In this document: positions 38,070 through 47,082 of the stretch, one piece after another
Layout: each line of letters starts with the position of its first letter
How positions within the stretch are numbered: position 1 is the stretch's first letter
Source of the DNA: Prevotella fusca JCM 17724
GTDB lineage: Bacteria > Bacteroidota > Bacteroidia > Bacteroidales > Bacteroidaceae
Assembly: GCF_001262015.1 (NCBI RefSeq)
Contig: NZ_CP012075.1
Location: 620,001 to 684,000 of the forward strand
Direction of reading: 5' to 3'
DNA length: 64,000 nucleotides
Translations under genes and position numbers: made by a program
Notes under the pieces: model-generated
Seen by the model: the letters and a program-made list of their open reading frames with translations, nothing else
What the model was told of the DNA's origin: nothing
Databases searched by the model: none

Positions 38070-39338
38070 ATGAGAATATTACTTTTAGGTAGCGGCGGCC
38101 GAGAACACGCCTTGGCATGGAAGATTGCACAGAGTGCAAAGTGTAACAAGCTCTTCATCGCACCGGGTAACGCTGGTACGGGAGCAGTTGGTGAGAACGT
38201 TGCAATCGGAGTAAATGACTTTGACAAACTGAAGGAATTTGTTGTCGAAGAGAATATTGACATGGTTGTCGTTGGTCCGGAAGACCCATTGGTAAACGGC
38301 ATATATGATGCCTTCAAGGAGGATACACGCACTGTGAGCATCCCCGTTATCGGTCCTTCAAAAGCCGGCGCAGTACTGGAAGGCTCCAAGGACTTTGCCA
38401 AGGCTTTCATGAAACGTCATAATATTCCGACTGCTGCCTACGAGACATTCGACGGTACAACCATTGAAGAAGGTATGCGCTTCCTCGAAACACTCAAGGC
38501 TCCTTATGTGCTGAAAGCCGATGGTCTGGCTGCTGGCAAAGGTGTTCTCATCCTTCCGACACTTGAGGAAGCAAAGAAGGAACTACGTGAAATGCTTGGC
38601 GGTATGTTCGGTAATGCTTCAGCCAAAGTTGTCATTGAGGAATTCCTTTCAGGCATCGAATGTTCAGTATTCGTACTTACAGACGGCACCCATTATCAGA
38701 TACTACCCGAAGCAAAGGACTACAAGCGCATAGGCGAACATGATACTGGCTTGAATACAGGCGGCATGGGTAGCGTTACCCCTGTCCCGTTTGCCACAAA
38801 GGACTGGATGGCAAGGGTAGAAGAGCGCATCATCCGCCCTACTGTCGAGGGATTGAAAGCAGAGGGTATTGATTATAAAGGCTTTATCTTCTTTGGTCTG
38901 ATCAATGTTAATGGCGAACCGATGGTTATAGAATACAACTGTCGTATGGGCGACCCAGAGACAGAGAGTGTCATGTTACGTTTGAAGAGCGACATCGTTG
39001 ACCTTTTTGAAGGCGTTGCCGAGGAAAATCTTGACCAGCGACAAGTTGAATTTGATTCCCGTTCAGCAGTTTGTGTAATGCTTGTCAGTGGTGGATACCC
39101 AGAGGAATATGTAAAGGGTTATCCTATCACTGGGCTTGAGGATATTGAAGGTTCAATTGTATTCCATAGTGGAACTACACAGAAGGACGGACAGATTGTT
39201 ACCGCTGGCGGGCGTGTCATCGCTGTGTCTTCTTATGGCAAGAACAAAGAAGAAGCACTCAAGAAGAGCTTTGCAGAAGCACAGAAGATTGAATTTAAGG
39301 ATAAATATTTTAGAAGAGATATAGGACAGGACTTATAG
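38070..39338 (+). CDS. purD: Phosphoribosylamine-glycine ligase
   Basis: 422 residues from ATG 38070 ([19 protein letters not shown]); the upstream in-frame extension reads through hairpin DNA and is not credible. ATP-grasp fold: PGNAGTGA in the N-domain, [14 protein letters not shown] in the A/B-domain, GGMGSVTP, and [12 protein letters not shown] at the metal site, then a C-domain with AGGRVIAV. It makes GAR from phosphoribosylamine, glycine and ATP, the second step of purine synthesis. Length is normal. Confidence 0.96.
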   Translation: MRILLLGSGGREHALAWKIAQSAKCNKLFIAPGNAGTGAVGENVAIGVNDFDKLKEFVVEENIDMVVVGPEDPLVNGIYDAFKEDTRTVSIPVIGPSKAGAVLEGSKDFAKAFMKRHNIPTAAYETFDGTTIEEGMRFLETLKAPYVLKADGLAAGKGVLILPTLEEAKKELREMLGGMFGNASAKVVIEEFLSGIECSVFVLTDGTHYQILPEAKDYKRIGEHDTGLNTGGMGSVTPVPFATKDWMARVEERIIRPTVEGLKAEGIDYKGFIFFGLINVNGEPMVIEYNCRMGDPETESVMLRLKSDIVDLFEGVAEENLDQRQVEFDSRSAVCVMLVSGGYPEEYVKGYPITGLEDIEGSIVFHSGTTQKDGQIVTAGGRVIAVSSYGKNKEEALKKSFAEAQKIEFKDKYFRRDIGQDL

Positions 39339-39426
39339 TCTTTGCTCCACGAAGAAAAAGAGATAACTCTGACTTGCCTGTTACCCGGCAACGTCTATTA
39401 TCCCCTAACTTCGCTTATCATCCATT

Positions 39427-40371
39427 ATGCAACAGAAACGCATCCAAAATCGAATAGCAGAAAGCCGCTGGACACAAGCATACGTTGTTTCAGCGGCTGC
39501 TCTTGTATGGGTTACAGCCGGGTTGCACAACCTTGCCGTAATAGCACCAGGCATCTGTCTCTTGCTATCCACCTATCTTATGATGGAGCTGAATAATGCC
39601 AATGCTCTCATCCGTATCTACAGCCGAATGGTATCATGCTCGTTCCTGACTTTGACGACCATGGCAGTATTCATGTTCCCTTCCATCCAATCAGCCATCA
39701 TCATGCTGGGTATTGTAGGTTTTTATACCTTCTCTTTCCGCTGTTATCAGGATACTCGTGCACCGGGCTGGACTTTCTATGCTTACTTCTGTATTGGCAT
39801 GGCAAGTATCGTATGGGTACAAGTCCTGTTCTTTCTGCCCATCTTGTGGATAGTCATGCGTACCAATATTCTTACAATGAGTCTTCGGAACTTTGTAGCT
39901 TCTCTTCTCGGCATCATGCTTCCTTATTGGTTCTATGCGGGGTATCTGGCTGCAAAAGGAGATATAACCCTACTTGCTGACCACTTCATACAGCTTGCAG
40001 TGTTTACTGAACCTTTTCGATTTATATCACTGAATATAAGTCAGATAACAACCCTGTCATACGTATTGATTTGTGCTGTAATCGGTATAATCCACTTCTT
40101 GAATCAAAAGCGTAATGACAATATCCGCACACGATTATTCTATCAGATTTTCATCACCATAGATCTTGCAGCCATCGTCTTCCTCTTCCTTCAACCACAG
40201 CATTATGATGCTTTGTTGAGCATATTGATTGCCACGACTGCACCACTGATTGCACATTTCTTTGCACTGACACGTACACGGATAACCAACTGGATGTTCC
40301 TTATCCTGTTTTATGCAGCTATCATCATCACTCTTTTCAACTTATGGACGTTTTTACACACTTCCTTTTAG
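39427..40371 (+). CDS. Hypothetical polytopic membrane protein
   Basis: 314 residues with about nine to ten hydrophobic segments spread over the whole length and short loops, starting with a basic N-terminus (MQQKRIQNRIAESRW). No catalytic motif recognised. This arrangement, directly ahead of a DedA/YqaA-type gene with a 28-base overlap, suggests translational coupling. Bacteroidota have conserved membrane proteins of this length and context, but I cannot name the function. Confidence 0.75.
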   Translation: MQQKRIQNRIAESRWTQAYVVSAAALVWVTAGLHNLAVIAPGICLLLSTYLMMELNNANALIRIYSRMVSCSFLTLTTMAVFMFPSIQSAIIMLGIVGFYTFSFRCYQDTRAPGWTFYAYFCIGMASIVWVQVLFFLPILWIVMRTNILTMSLRNFVASLLGIMLPYWFYAGYLAAKGDITLLADHFIQLAVFTEPFRFISLNISQITTLSYVLICAVIGIIHFLNQKRNDNIRTRLFYQIFITIDLAAIVFLFLQPQHYDALLSILIATTAPLIAHFFALTRTRITNWMFLILFYAAIIITLFNLWTFLHTSF

Positions 40372-40796
40372 ACTATGGCTATTGGGGGATGCTTCTATCA
40401 GCATTCCTTGCTGGCAGTGTCTTACCTTTCAGTAGCGAAGCAGTCATGATCGGTCTTCTTGCAGCAGGTCTCGACCCAGTTTTATTGCTCATCTACGGTA
40501 GTACAGGTAATGTTTTGGGCGGAATGTTGAACTACGGTCTTGGACGCCTTGGCAAGCTGGAATGGCTGGAACGGTACTTCCATGTGAAGCCAGAGTCTAT
40601 TGACAAAGCATATCGTTTTATGGGCGGACGTGGAGCATGGATGGGTTTCTTTGCTTTTCTTCCTATTCTCGGCAGTGCCGTAACCATCGTTTTAGGACTT
40701 ACACGTGCCAATATTCCTGTATCAGTTTTAAGTATAACAATAGGTAAGGTTCTGCGCTATGCTGTGCTGATATGGGGAGCTAATTTCTTCATGTAG
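40344..40796 (+). CDS. YqaA/DedA-family (SNARE-associated) membrane protein
   Basis: 150 residues, four to five membrane segments. The N-terminal YGYWGMLLSAFLAGSVLPFSSEAVMIGLL and the later GNVLGGMLNYGLGRL and FFAFLPILGSAVTIVLGL match the small YqaA-type branch of the DedA superfamily, proposed lipid or proton-coupled membrane transporters. The start ATG 40344 lies inside the end of the preceding membrane-protein gene (other frame). An IS end begins 7 bases after the stop. Confidence 0.82.
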   Translation: MDVFTHFLLDYGYWGMLLSAFLAGSVLPFSSEAVMIGLLAAGLDPVLLLIYGSTGNVLGGMLNYGLGRLGKLEWLERYFHVKPESIDKAYRFMGGRGAWMGFFAFLPILGSAVTIVLGLTRANIPVSVLSITIGKVLRYAVLIWGANFFM

Positions 40797-40802
40797 TATT
40801 TT

Positions 40803-42237
40803 ACAATACTCCGTTAATTTTTATGCTGCGTCAGCATCGAAACTAAACATCTCATTAATACTTTCTTTATTTAAAGGCGTGTTCGGGTTCTTCTCGAACA
40901 CGTCAATAATTCGTTGCGCATAGTAGGCATTGACCATCTGCGCTTTAAGTCGACCGATGGACGTGCCAAGTTCCTTGCATATGATTTTGGCCACATTGAG
41001 TGCCGTGAATGAAGAGTTGAAGGCAAAGTCAAGTTTTCTCTTGTCGCGTGCCTGACAATCTGTAAGACCGAGGAACTGCTTTGCGTCGCGAAAGCAAAAC
41101 TCCTCTTGGAAACGTGTGGTGTAGTACTCCACCACATCGCGTCCGCTCATGTTCTCATCCGTAGAGAAGTACAGACGGCGGACACCGTTGGGCAGCTCGT
41201 GGATGACAAGCGAAACGACCCTGCACAAGGACTTGCACCATGCCTTGAGCGCATAGGCCTTGCCGGAGGTCTCCTCCAGCCCAAGCATTTCGACTTTAGA
41301 CATATCAATGTTCCTCACGTCAATCTTGTCACCTTTGACACGGGGACGGCCGGGCCTTCCCGTGGGCTCCCCGTCCCATGTGTAGAACAAGGCTGCGTCA
41401 TGACGCAGGCGGCTCACAACATGGAATCCCATCTTCATCACCCTGTCGATGAAAGGTCTCTTGGAGAAGGCTGAGTCGGCGACAAGAACCTTGCAGATAC
41501 GCTGCTGCCTTACCATGTCGTCCTGCAACACCTTGGCATACCAGTCTCATACAGGCTCATCTCTTTTTTCTCCTCACCTTTTTCCAATGTGGTCTGCACA
41601 GCCTTCAGCATCATACACTCATGCAGGTCCACGTCTATCACACCGATGCCGAGGATCTCAAGTCCGTGCTTTACCGCACCTGCACAGCCCGACCAGAACG
41701 TACCAACGTATGGGGTATGCTTCCCAGCCTTCTTGATGAAGCTCGGGGCTATGACGATGGCATTGCGACCCTTACCCCTCCTTGAAGGCGAAAGCACTCA
41801 GCCACATGTTCATTTCGAGCCAGTTCACGCTACGCTCTGCCGTCTGCCGATAGCATTGCTCGTCACGCTTTCCATAGCGTCCCATCTGCGTGAAATTGCA
41901 TCTCCTTGGGATGACCATCAAAAGAAAAAGCATTTCCATGACGTTTGTCTGGATACTTTTGCTTAACTTTGCTCCATCTTCAGCACTAAATGCTGCTTTG
42001 CAGAGCCTCATATATCGGCTAATCAAGTTGGTTATCAGCATAAACTTTATTGTCTTTTTTATATCTATAAAGTTACTGAAATTCAATGAGATAGCCGATT
42101 TTATTATGTTATATTTTGTTATATTCTGTTGCCTAATTATCTCTTTTCAGAGACTTATCATGTTTTCTTTCTGCCACAATTCCTGTTGACTTAGGGACGA
42201 AAGATTCGTAAACCACAAAATTTTAACGGACTATTGT
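40803..42237 (-). mobile_element. IS4-like insertion sequence, inactivated
   Basis: Ends ACAATACTCCGTTAA (40803-40817) and TTAACGGACTATTGT (42223-42237) are inverted with one mismatch; length 1.43 kb. It contains one transposase gene on the minus strand split into three frames. It sits 7 bases behind the YqaA-type gene. Confidence 0.8.
40821..42086 (-). pseudogene. IS4-like DDE transposase broken by two frameshifts
   Basis: Three pieces in order: 42086-41772 (IKKTIKFMLITNLISRYMRLCK...MWLSAFAFKEG), 41797-41510 (KGRNAIVIAPSFIKKAGKHTPYVGTFWSG, IDVDLHECMML) and 41531-40821 (VLVADSAFSKRPFIDR, RLYFSTDENMSGRDVVEYYTTRFQEEFCFRDAKQFLGL). The first break is an extra G in GAGGGG near 41,780; the second an extra GA in TATGAGACTGG near 41,545. 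The D...D...YxxRxxxExxFRDAK layout is that of IS4-group transposases. Confidence 0.82.
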
Positions 42238-42282
42238 ATAAAATATAGCACTAATAATCTTGTAAAAATCTATAGTATATTC

Positions 42283-42988
42283 CTATTTATTTTTTGATGT
42301 TCTTGCAGCACTGTGCCTAAATCGCTTCCAATCCTTCTTGCTAGCCCAAGCCCACCTTTTCTTTTTTATCGGGAACAAAGATGGAGAAGGAAGTGTCTTG
42401 GCTGGGATAAATTCAAATATCCTATTCCGAACACAAGTATCGTTTTCATTTCCAAAAATATAAGTTTCATCTAAAAGTAACAAATGATTACGGTCGATGA
42501 TTTTATACCTCAATAAAAACATTTGTGTGCGTAGCATATAATATATACGTCGTTACACAGATGGTATCTTCATTTACTTTATAACATCCACTCCTCATAA
42601 GATAGATATTATTCAAAGGCTTACACTCCTTGTCTAATTCCATATCGACTTTTTTATAATATTCATTTGCCGAAAAATCTTTCCCCACAGCATTGAAAAG
42701 AATATTTCCGTAAGTCCCATCCTCATAGAGAATAAAGGGATTATAGCCTGCAAGTGTCAATATTCTACCATTATAAGTTACCAAATATTTTCCCTCGGAT
42801 GCCGATATATTACTGTCAACAAGAGAATAATAACCTTTTATGTTTACTTTTGTACCAATCATAGTATTCGTGTTGGCCCGGAAACCATTATATACGAGAG
42901 ATTTCTCATAACGATCAGGAAAGAAACTCAAACAACTTGTTAAAGTCACAGATACCATAATTGCAGTAAAAACAAATTTCCTCATAAC
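42283..42988 (-). pseudogene. Lipoprotein of unknown function, frameshifted at a TA repeat
   Basis: Start at ATG 42988 gives a lipoprotein signal MRKFVFTAIMVSVTLTSC (lipobox LTSC). The first frame ends at 42503; a second frame (42537-42283) continues with MLRTQMFLLRYKIIDRNHLLLLDETYIFGN and a basic C-terminus. They meet in the alternating stretch TATATATTATAT at about 42,535-42,550, where losing one base or gaining two restores about 235 residues. No family recognised. It neighbours a second lipoprotein gene on the same strand. Confidence 0.6.
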
Positions 42989-43109
42989 ATGAAAGTTATC
43001 TATCCAAGAATTGGGTAAGACCAATTCTTGGATAGAATTATTAGTTGCCATGGCTTTTACGAAAAGCTCTTCTACATATTCTTTTTAATACCATCAAAAA
43101 GTATTACCC

Positions 43110-43577
43110 TTATAGCCCCTTGTTTTTCCAAAGTTTCTTTTCATGGAAATGGCGCATTTTTGCCTTTACATGAAGTTCCTCACATTTCCTGTCAAATTCC
43201 GGCTTCCTCATAGGACCTATGACCTGATTTGTCTCTTTATTTATAATCCAATAGCAATGTTTCATTTCTTTCAGCTTTGCGAACTGGATAAACAAACTGT
43301 CTTTTTCTTCTGCTATTTGGTTAGAATTATACCATTCACTGCCATCGTAAATCTGATAGGCTATGATGAATTTATTGTCATAGCCATAATTCAAGACCTG
43401 TGGGCGGATAAGAAGATCATAGGAAAGGCTGTTTGCCGTTTCTTCTTTTATCTTAACTATTATTCTGTCCTCCAACCATGCATAATGATTGCCTAAGTCT
43501 ATATAGAACACACCAAGACACGAAGTTAGGAGGCTACAGAAGAGCAGGACAACGATATTTAATATTCTTCTACACAT
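43110..43577 (-). CDS. Small lipoprotein of unknown function
   Basis: 155 residues with lipoprotein signal MCRRILNIVVLLFCSLLTSC. The mature part has DLGNHYAWLEDRIIVKIKEE, YGYDNKFIIAYQIYDGSEWYN and a basic C-terminus with IGPMRKPEFDRKCEEL. Proteins with this kind of layout are seen in Bacteroidota next to other lipoproteins, but I know no function. It lies 120 bases before the frameshifted lipoprotein gene on the same strand; both are enclosed by two IS elements. Confidence 0.6.
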   Translation of the reverse strand: MCRRILNIVVLLFCSLLTSCLGVFYIDLGNHYAWLEDRIIVKIKEETANSLSYDLLIRPQVLNYGYDNKFIIAYQIYDGSEWYNSNQIAEEKDSLFIQFAKLKEMKHCYWIINKETNQVIGPMRKPEFDRKCEELHVKAKMRHFHEKKLWKNKGL

Positions 43578-43614
43578 TATTTGTTATGGTATAACCCGTT
43601 AAAAATTATTTTAA

Positions 43615-44972
43615 CCTTAATTCCGCAGCATAATTTCTTGTGAGAAATCCAAGTGCCTGAGAAACAAAGTCCTCAAAACACTTGGATATGTCAGAATTAT
43701 CACCTATCTTGGTGCAACAAACATAACAAGTAAGCAAAAATCTGACATGACAAAGGTAGCAATTAAAAACGAGAATATCACTCCTTTCGGAGGAATTTAT
43801 CACATCATGGACGTTTTTTCAAAGTTGGGCTTTGAAAAACTTACCGAATCCGTGTTGGGTAGATACCGGATGCAGCGGCAAGGCATTCAGCCATGGAAGC
43901 TTCCTGGGCTCTCTCTTCTTCAGCTACCTTTGCGGTGGGGATTGCCTTGAGGACATCAATGCGCTTACAGGACAGTTCAGGCAGAGATCTGGTACGCTGT
44001 TACCCGGTGCCGACACCGTAGGACGCAGACTGAAGGAGCTTGCCGAAGAGAACATTGTCTATAAGAGCGAGACATCAGGAAAGTCCTACAGTTTCAACAT
44101 TGCAGAGAAGCTGAACACCTTACTTTTACGGATGATACGGAGGATGGGGCTTATAAAGGGTTCTTCCATTAAATGCGTGGATGTTTTTCGTATAGCTTTA
44201 AAGGAAGAAGCGATGTTGTGCGTTAAACAAAAAGATAGCCAAGACAGTCTTGGCTACCTTTTTTATTATCATGCTCCGACATAGAAAACCTTTTCATATT
44301 AATTCTTTGATAATTCGCAGGGAACAGTTTGAAAAATCATGACATAATTTCGGGTAAAACACCTACAGATAAAGGCAAAAACACGCATAAAAAGCAAGTT
44401 TGCAACCAACAGTAAATCAGTTGGTTATAATATCGTGCAAGAAAAGGTGCTTAATTGGACTTCAAAAGGGCGTCAGTTAGACCTCAAAAGGGCATCTATT
44501 GCAAGCCAATTGGGCGTCTTTTAGAAGCCAAGAGACCATGTATTGGTTTTGAGTTGCATAAAAATAGTTTACAAACATTGGTTGATATGGGAATAAGTTG
44601 TTTGTAGAAGACGGGAAGACATGGTATCTGTTTGCCTTTTCTGCATTTTTATTTTGTGCTCTATCCCTTTTTGTGAGACCGTCCGATCTTGGATAAGTCA
44701 TACCATACAAGCGTATAAGCCTTTGTTCTGTTTCCAATCTACGCATTTAACGGGAGAACCTTATAAAGGCAGGCAGCCATGTTGACCTGGACTTTGACCA
44801 CCAGTTTGTTCCTGCCTACAAGTTCGATGCAAAGTATTCCTACAGGCAGGGGGATTTCATGCCTAAACAAGCCTCAAGCCCCCCAAAAGAGCCTCATATC
44901 AACATATAGAGCCAAAAAAGACATCTCAACATATAAAATCGCCTCACAAGGAAAAACGCTGCAGAAAAGAGG
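43615..44972 (+). mobile_element. IS1380-family element, copy B, internally deleted, carrying the ISL3-like element
   Basis: Left end CCTTAATTCCGCAGC at 43615, right end ...CTCACAAGG...GCTGCAGAA ending 44972. It holds the transposase N-terminus (ATG 43747, MTKVAIKNENITPFGG; a small indel near 43,870 shifts the frame), the 602-bp inserted element, then only about 35 codons of the DDE region (HVDLDFDHQFVPAYKFDAKYSYRQG) before the right end. The catalytic part is deleted, so it depends on a transposase elsewhere. Confidence 0.8.
44159..44760. mobile_element. Non-autonomous ISL3-like element, copy B (complete, 602 bp)
   Basis: Ends are inverted over about 25 bp with a few mismatches (GGTTCTTCCATTAAATGCGT on the left; GGTTCTCCCGTTAAATGCGT on the right strand). 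Both sides carry the 8-bp duplication TTATAAAG (44151-44158 and 44761-44768). Removing the element joins RMIRRMGLIK to AGSHVDLDFDHQF and restores the IS1380 frame. 8-bp duplications and GGTTCT/GGCTCT ends fit the ISL3 family. The interior has no transposase. Confidence 0.85.
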
Positions 44973-45013
44973 TTTATGATGAATTGTATCCTAACTAAGC
45001 ACAAATTGAAGTC

Positions 45014-45073
45014 TAATAGATGATTAATTGAAGTCCAACTAAGGCTTAATTGAAGTCCAATTAAGCATCTATA
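45014..45073. repeat. GCTTAATTG-type dispersed repeat, copy 2
   Basis: ATAGATGATTAATTGAAGTC, then AACTAAGGCTTAATTGAAGTC, ending CAATTAAGCATCTAT: two direct units framed by an inverted repeat. Lies just outside the IS1380 right end. The rest of 44,973-45,309 shows no gene. Confidence 0.65.
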
Positions 45074-45309
45074 ATTTGCACAGCAACATAACTCACAGTT
45101 TATTAGGTTCTTACAAACATGCAAAAGAATAAATCACATTCATGTTTTTTTTATCAGGAATGTTCACTTTTATGTAAAGATATTTCAGACTTCTACTTAT
45201 CCCAAATATCCTCAAGATACAATATAAAATTTCAGTTAAGGCAGCTTAACATTAAGTTCTAATATTAATGTTCCATGATAATGACTGCCCGCAAGTAGTA
45301 TAAATTACA

Positions 45310-45371
45310 AAGAACGCATAGTTCGTGTGTCTGCCATTCAGGCATTATGTTCACACGCACTATGCGTTCTT
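45310..45371. terminator. Long hairpin behind the MBOAT gene
   Basis: A 20-bp stem with one mismatch (AAGAACGCATAGT-CGTGTG) around a 22-base loop, 120 bases beyond the MBOAT stop; on the minus strand it is followed by TTTGTAATTTA. It probably ends the SGNH-MBOAT operon. Confidence 0.6.
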
Positions 45372-45489
45372 GCATTAATATATAGTTTCCATTTATTCCT
45401 TTCTATACTTTGCGCCCTGCCTTGACATCTGCAAAGAGAAGTTTGGAATTCCATTTCCCCCTTTCCTTAAAGAGAAAATATTGGGAAAA

Positions 45490-47037
45490 TCAGAACTGGA
45501 AGTAAATAAACGGCTGGATATCCGAACTTTTCACCTGCATGATGATAAAGATTACAATGGTAATGGCAATAGCAGAAACCACTACCCCACCTTTTTCCAG
45601 AACACGTACACAACGGTTCTGCCAAGAGTCTGGAATCCAGTGTGTGAGGAGAGCAAATGCCATAAACAGGAATACATACTTATAGCCCACTAAGACATTG
45701 GGAAGTACAGTAGGATTGAACTTTGTGAACATCTGCTTGAGCATAACCCATACACCATCGAAGTCCTTACAGCGGAAGAAAAGCCATGTGAAGCAGAGGA
45801 CGTGGAAAGTAATGAACACAGAAAAGAAGCGGCGTATACCGGAAGGATGGTAACGGCGGTCGTGCTTCATAACAGTCTGTGACCAGAACTTATGCAGGCA
45901 GACCAATGCACCATGCAACACTCCCCATACGACAAAGTTCAGCGAAGCACCGTGCCAGAGTCCGCAAGCAGTCATAGCCACCATCTGGTTGAAGTACATG
46001 TGGAGCGTTCCCTTTCTGTTTCCACCAAGCGATATATACACGTAATCACGAATCCAGGTTGAAAGAGAAATGTGCCAACGACGCCAGAAGTCGGTCATTG
46101 AGTCGGCAGTAAGCGGTGCATTGAAGTTCATCGGAATCTTGAAGCCGAGAAGCAATGCAATACCGATTGCCATGTCCGAATAACCCGAGAAGTCACAGTA
46201 AATCTGTATGCAGTATCCATAAAGCCCGAGGAGCACTTCTCCACCTGAGAAAAGTGTGGGATTGTCGAAGATACGGTCAACAAAGTTCTGTGATATATAA
46301 TCGGAGATAACAGCTTTCTTGAAAAGACCGATGATGATGAAGAACACTCCCTGTGCAAACATCTCCCTGCTGATGTGAAGCGGTTTACGAATCTGCGGTC
46401 CGAAGTCGGTCGTCCGAGTGATAGGACCGGCGAGGAGTGTCGGGAAGAAACTGACGTAGAAAGCATAGTCGAGAAGTGACTCCATCGGCTGTTCTTTCTT
46501 ACGATATACATCTACAACGTATGAAATGGTCTTGAAAGTATAGAAGCTGATGCCAACAGGCAGGAAGATGTCCCACGGCTGGAAGTTTCCACCAATCATC
46601 TGTGTCACCATACCTGCAAAGAAGTTGGTGTACTTGAAGTAAGCCAGCAAGCCGAGATCGATAAACAGTGTCAATGCTAACCACAGCTTAGGATGCTTCC
46701 CTTTGGCTACCCGTCGTGCGATATAGAAGTCGCTGACGGTAACAATAATCAGCAACAGGAAGTAGAAGCTACTGCTCTTATAGAAGAAGTAATAAGAGAA
46801 GAGCGTTACGAAAAGTAACCTTGCATCCAACTTGTTCCGCAGACAGTAATAGCCTACCATGAAGACAAGGAAAATGAAAAGAAAGGCTCCCGATGAGAAG
46901 AGGAGTGGCTCACGTGGATTATAGAGCAGAATGTCTGTCACTTTCGTAAAGTCGAGACTTGAGAAATAAGACTCTATACTTTGTAGGAATATCTTTAATG
47001 TAGCCATAATCTGGCTGAGAATATTATTTATTTCCAT
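45490..47037 (-). CDS. MBOAT family O-acyltransferase (AlgI-like)
   Basis: 515 residues, about ten to eleven membrane segments. Family marks: FFPTLLAGPITR, DFSGYSDMAIGIALLLGF, FWRRWHISLSTWIRDYVYI (conserved His) and CGLWHGASLNFVVWG (invariant catalytic His). It moves acyl, usually acetyl, groups across the inner membrane for transfer to a surface polysaccharide or peptidoglycan. Start ATG 47037 (an internal ATG at 47007 is possible). It lies 45 bases after an SGNH-type gene, the standard partner that completes the transfer outside. Confidence 0.9.
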   Translation of the reverse strand: MEINNILSQIMATLKIFLQSIESYFSSLDFTKVTDILLYNPREPLLFSSGAFLFIFLVFMVGYYCLRNKLDARLLFVTLFSYYFFYKSSSFYFLLLIIVTVSDFYIARRVAKGKHPKLWLALTLFIDLGLLAYFKYTNFFAGMVTQMIGGNFQPWDIFLPVGISFYTFKTISYVVDVYRKKEQPMESLLDYAFYVSFFPTLLAGPITRTTDFGPQIRKPLHISREMFAQGVFFIIIGLFKKAVISDYISQNFVDRIFDNPTLFSGGEVLLGLYGYCIQIYCDFSGYSDMAIGIALLLGFKIPMNFNAPLTADSMTDFWRRWHISLSTWIRDYVYISLGGNRKGTLHMYFNQMVAMTACGLWHGASLNFVVWGVLHGALVCLHKFWSQTVMKHDRRYHPSGIRRFFSVFITFHVLCFTWLFFRCKDFDGVWVMLKQMFTKFNPTVLPNVLVGYKYVFLFMAFALLTHWIPDSWQNRCVRVLEKGGVVVSAIAITIVIFIIMQVKSSDIQPFIYFQF

Positions 47038-47082
47038 CTTGGTTCTTTATTGGACTTATTGACCTAATAGGCTGGTAACTGT

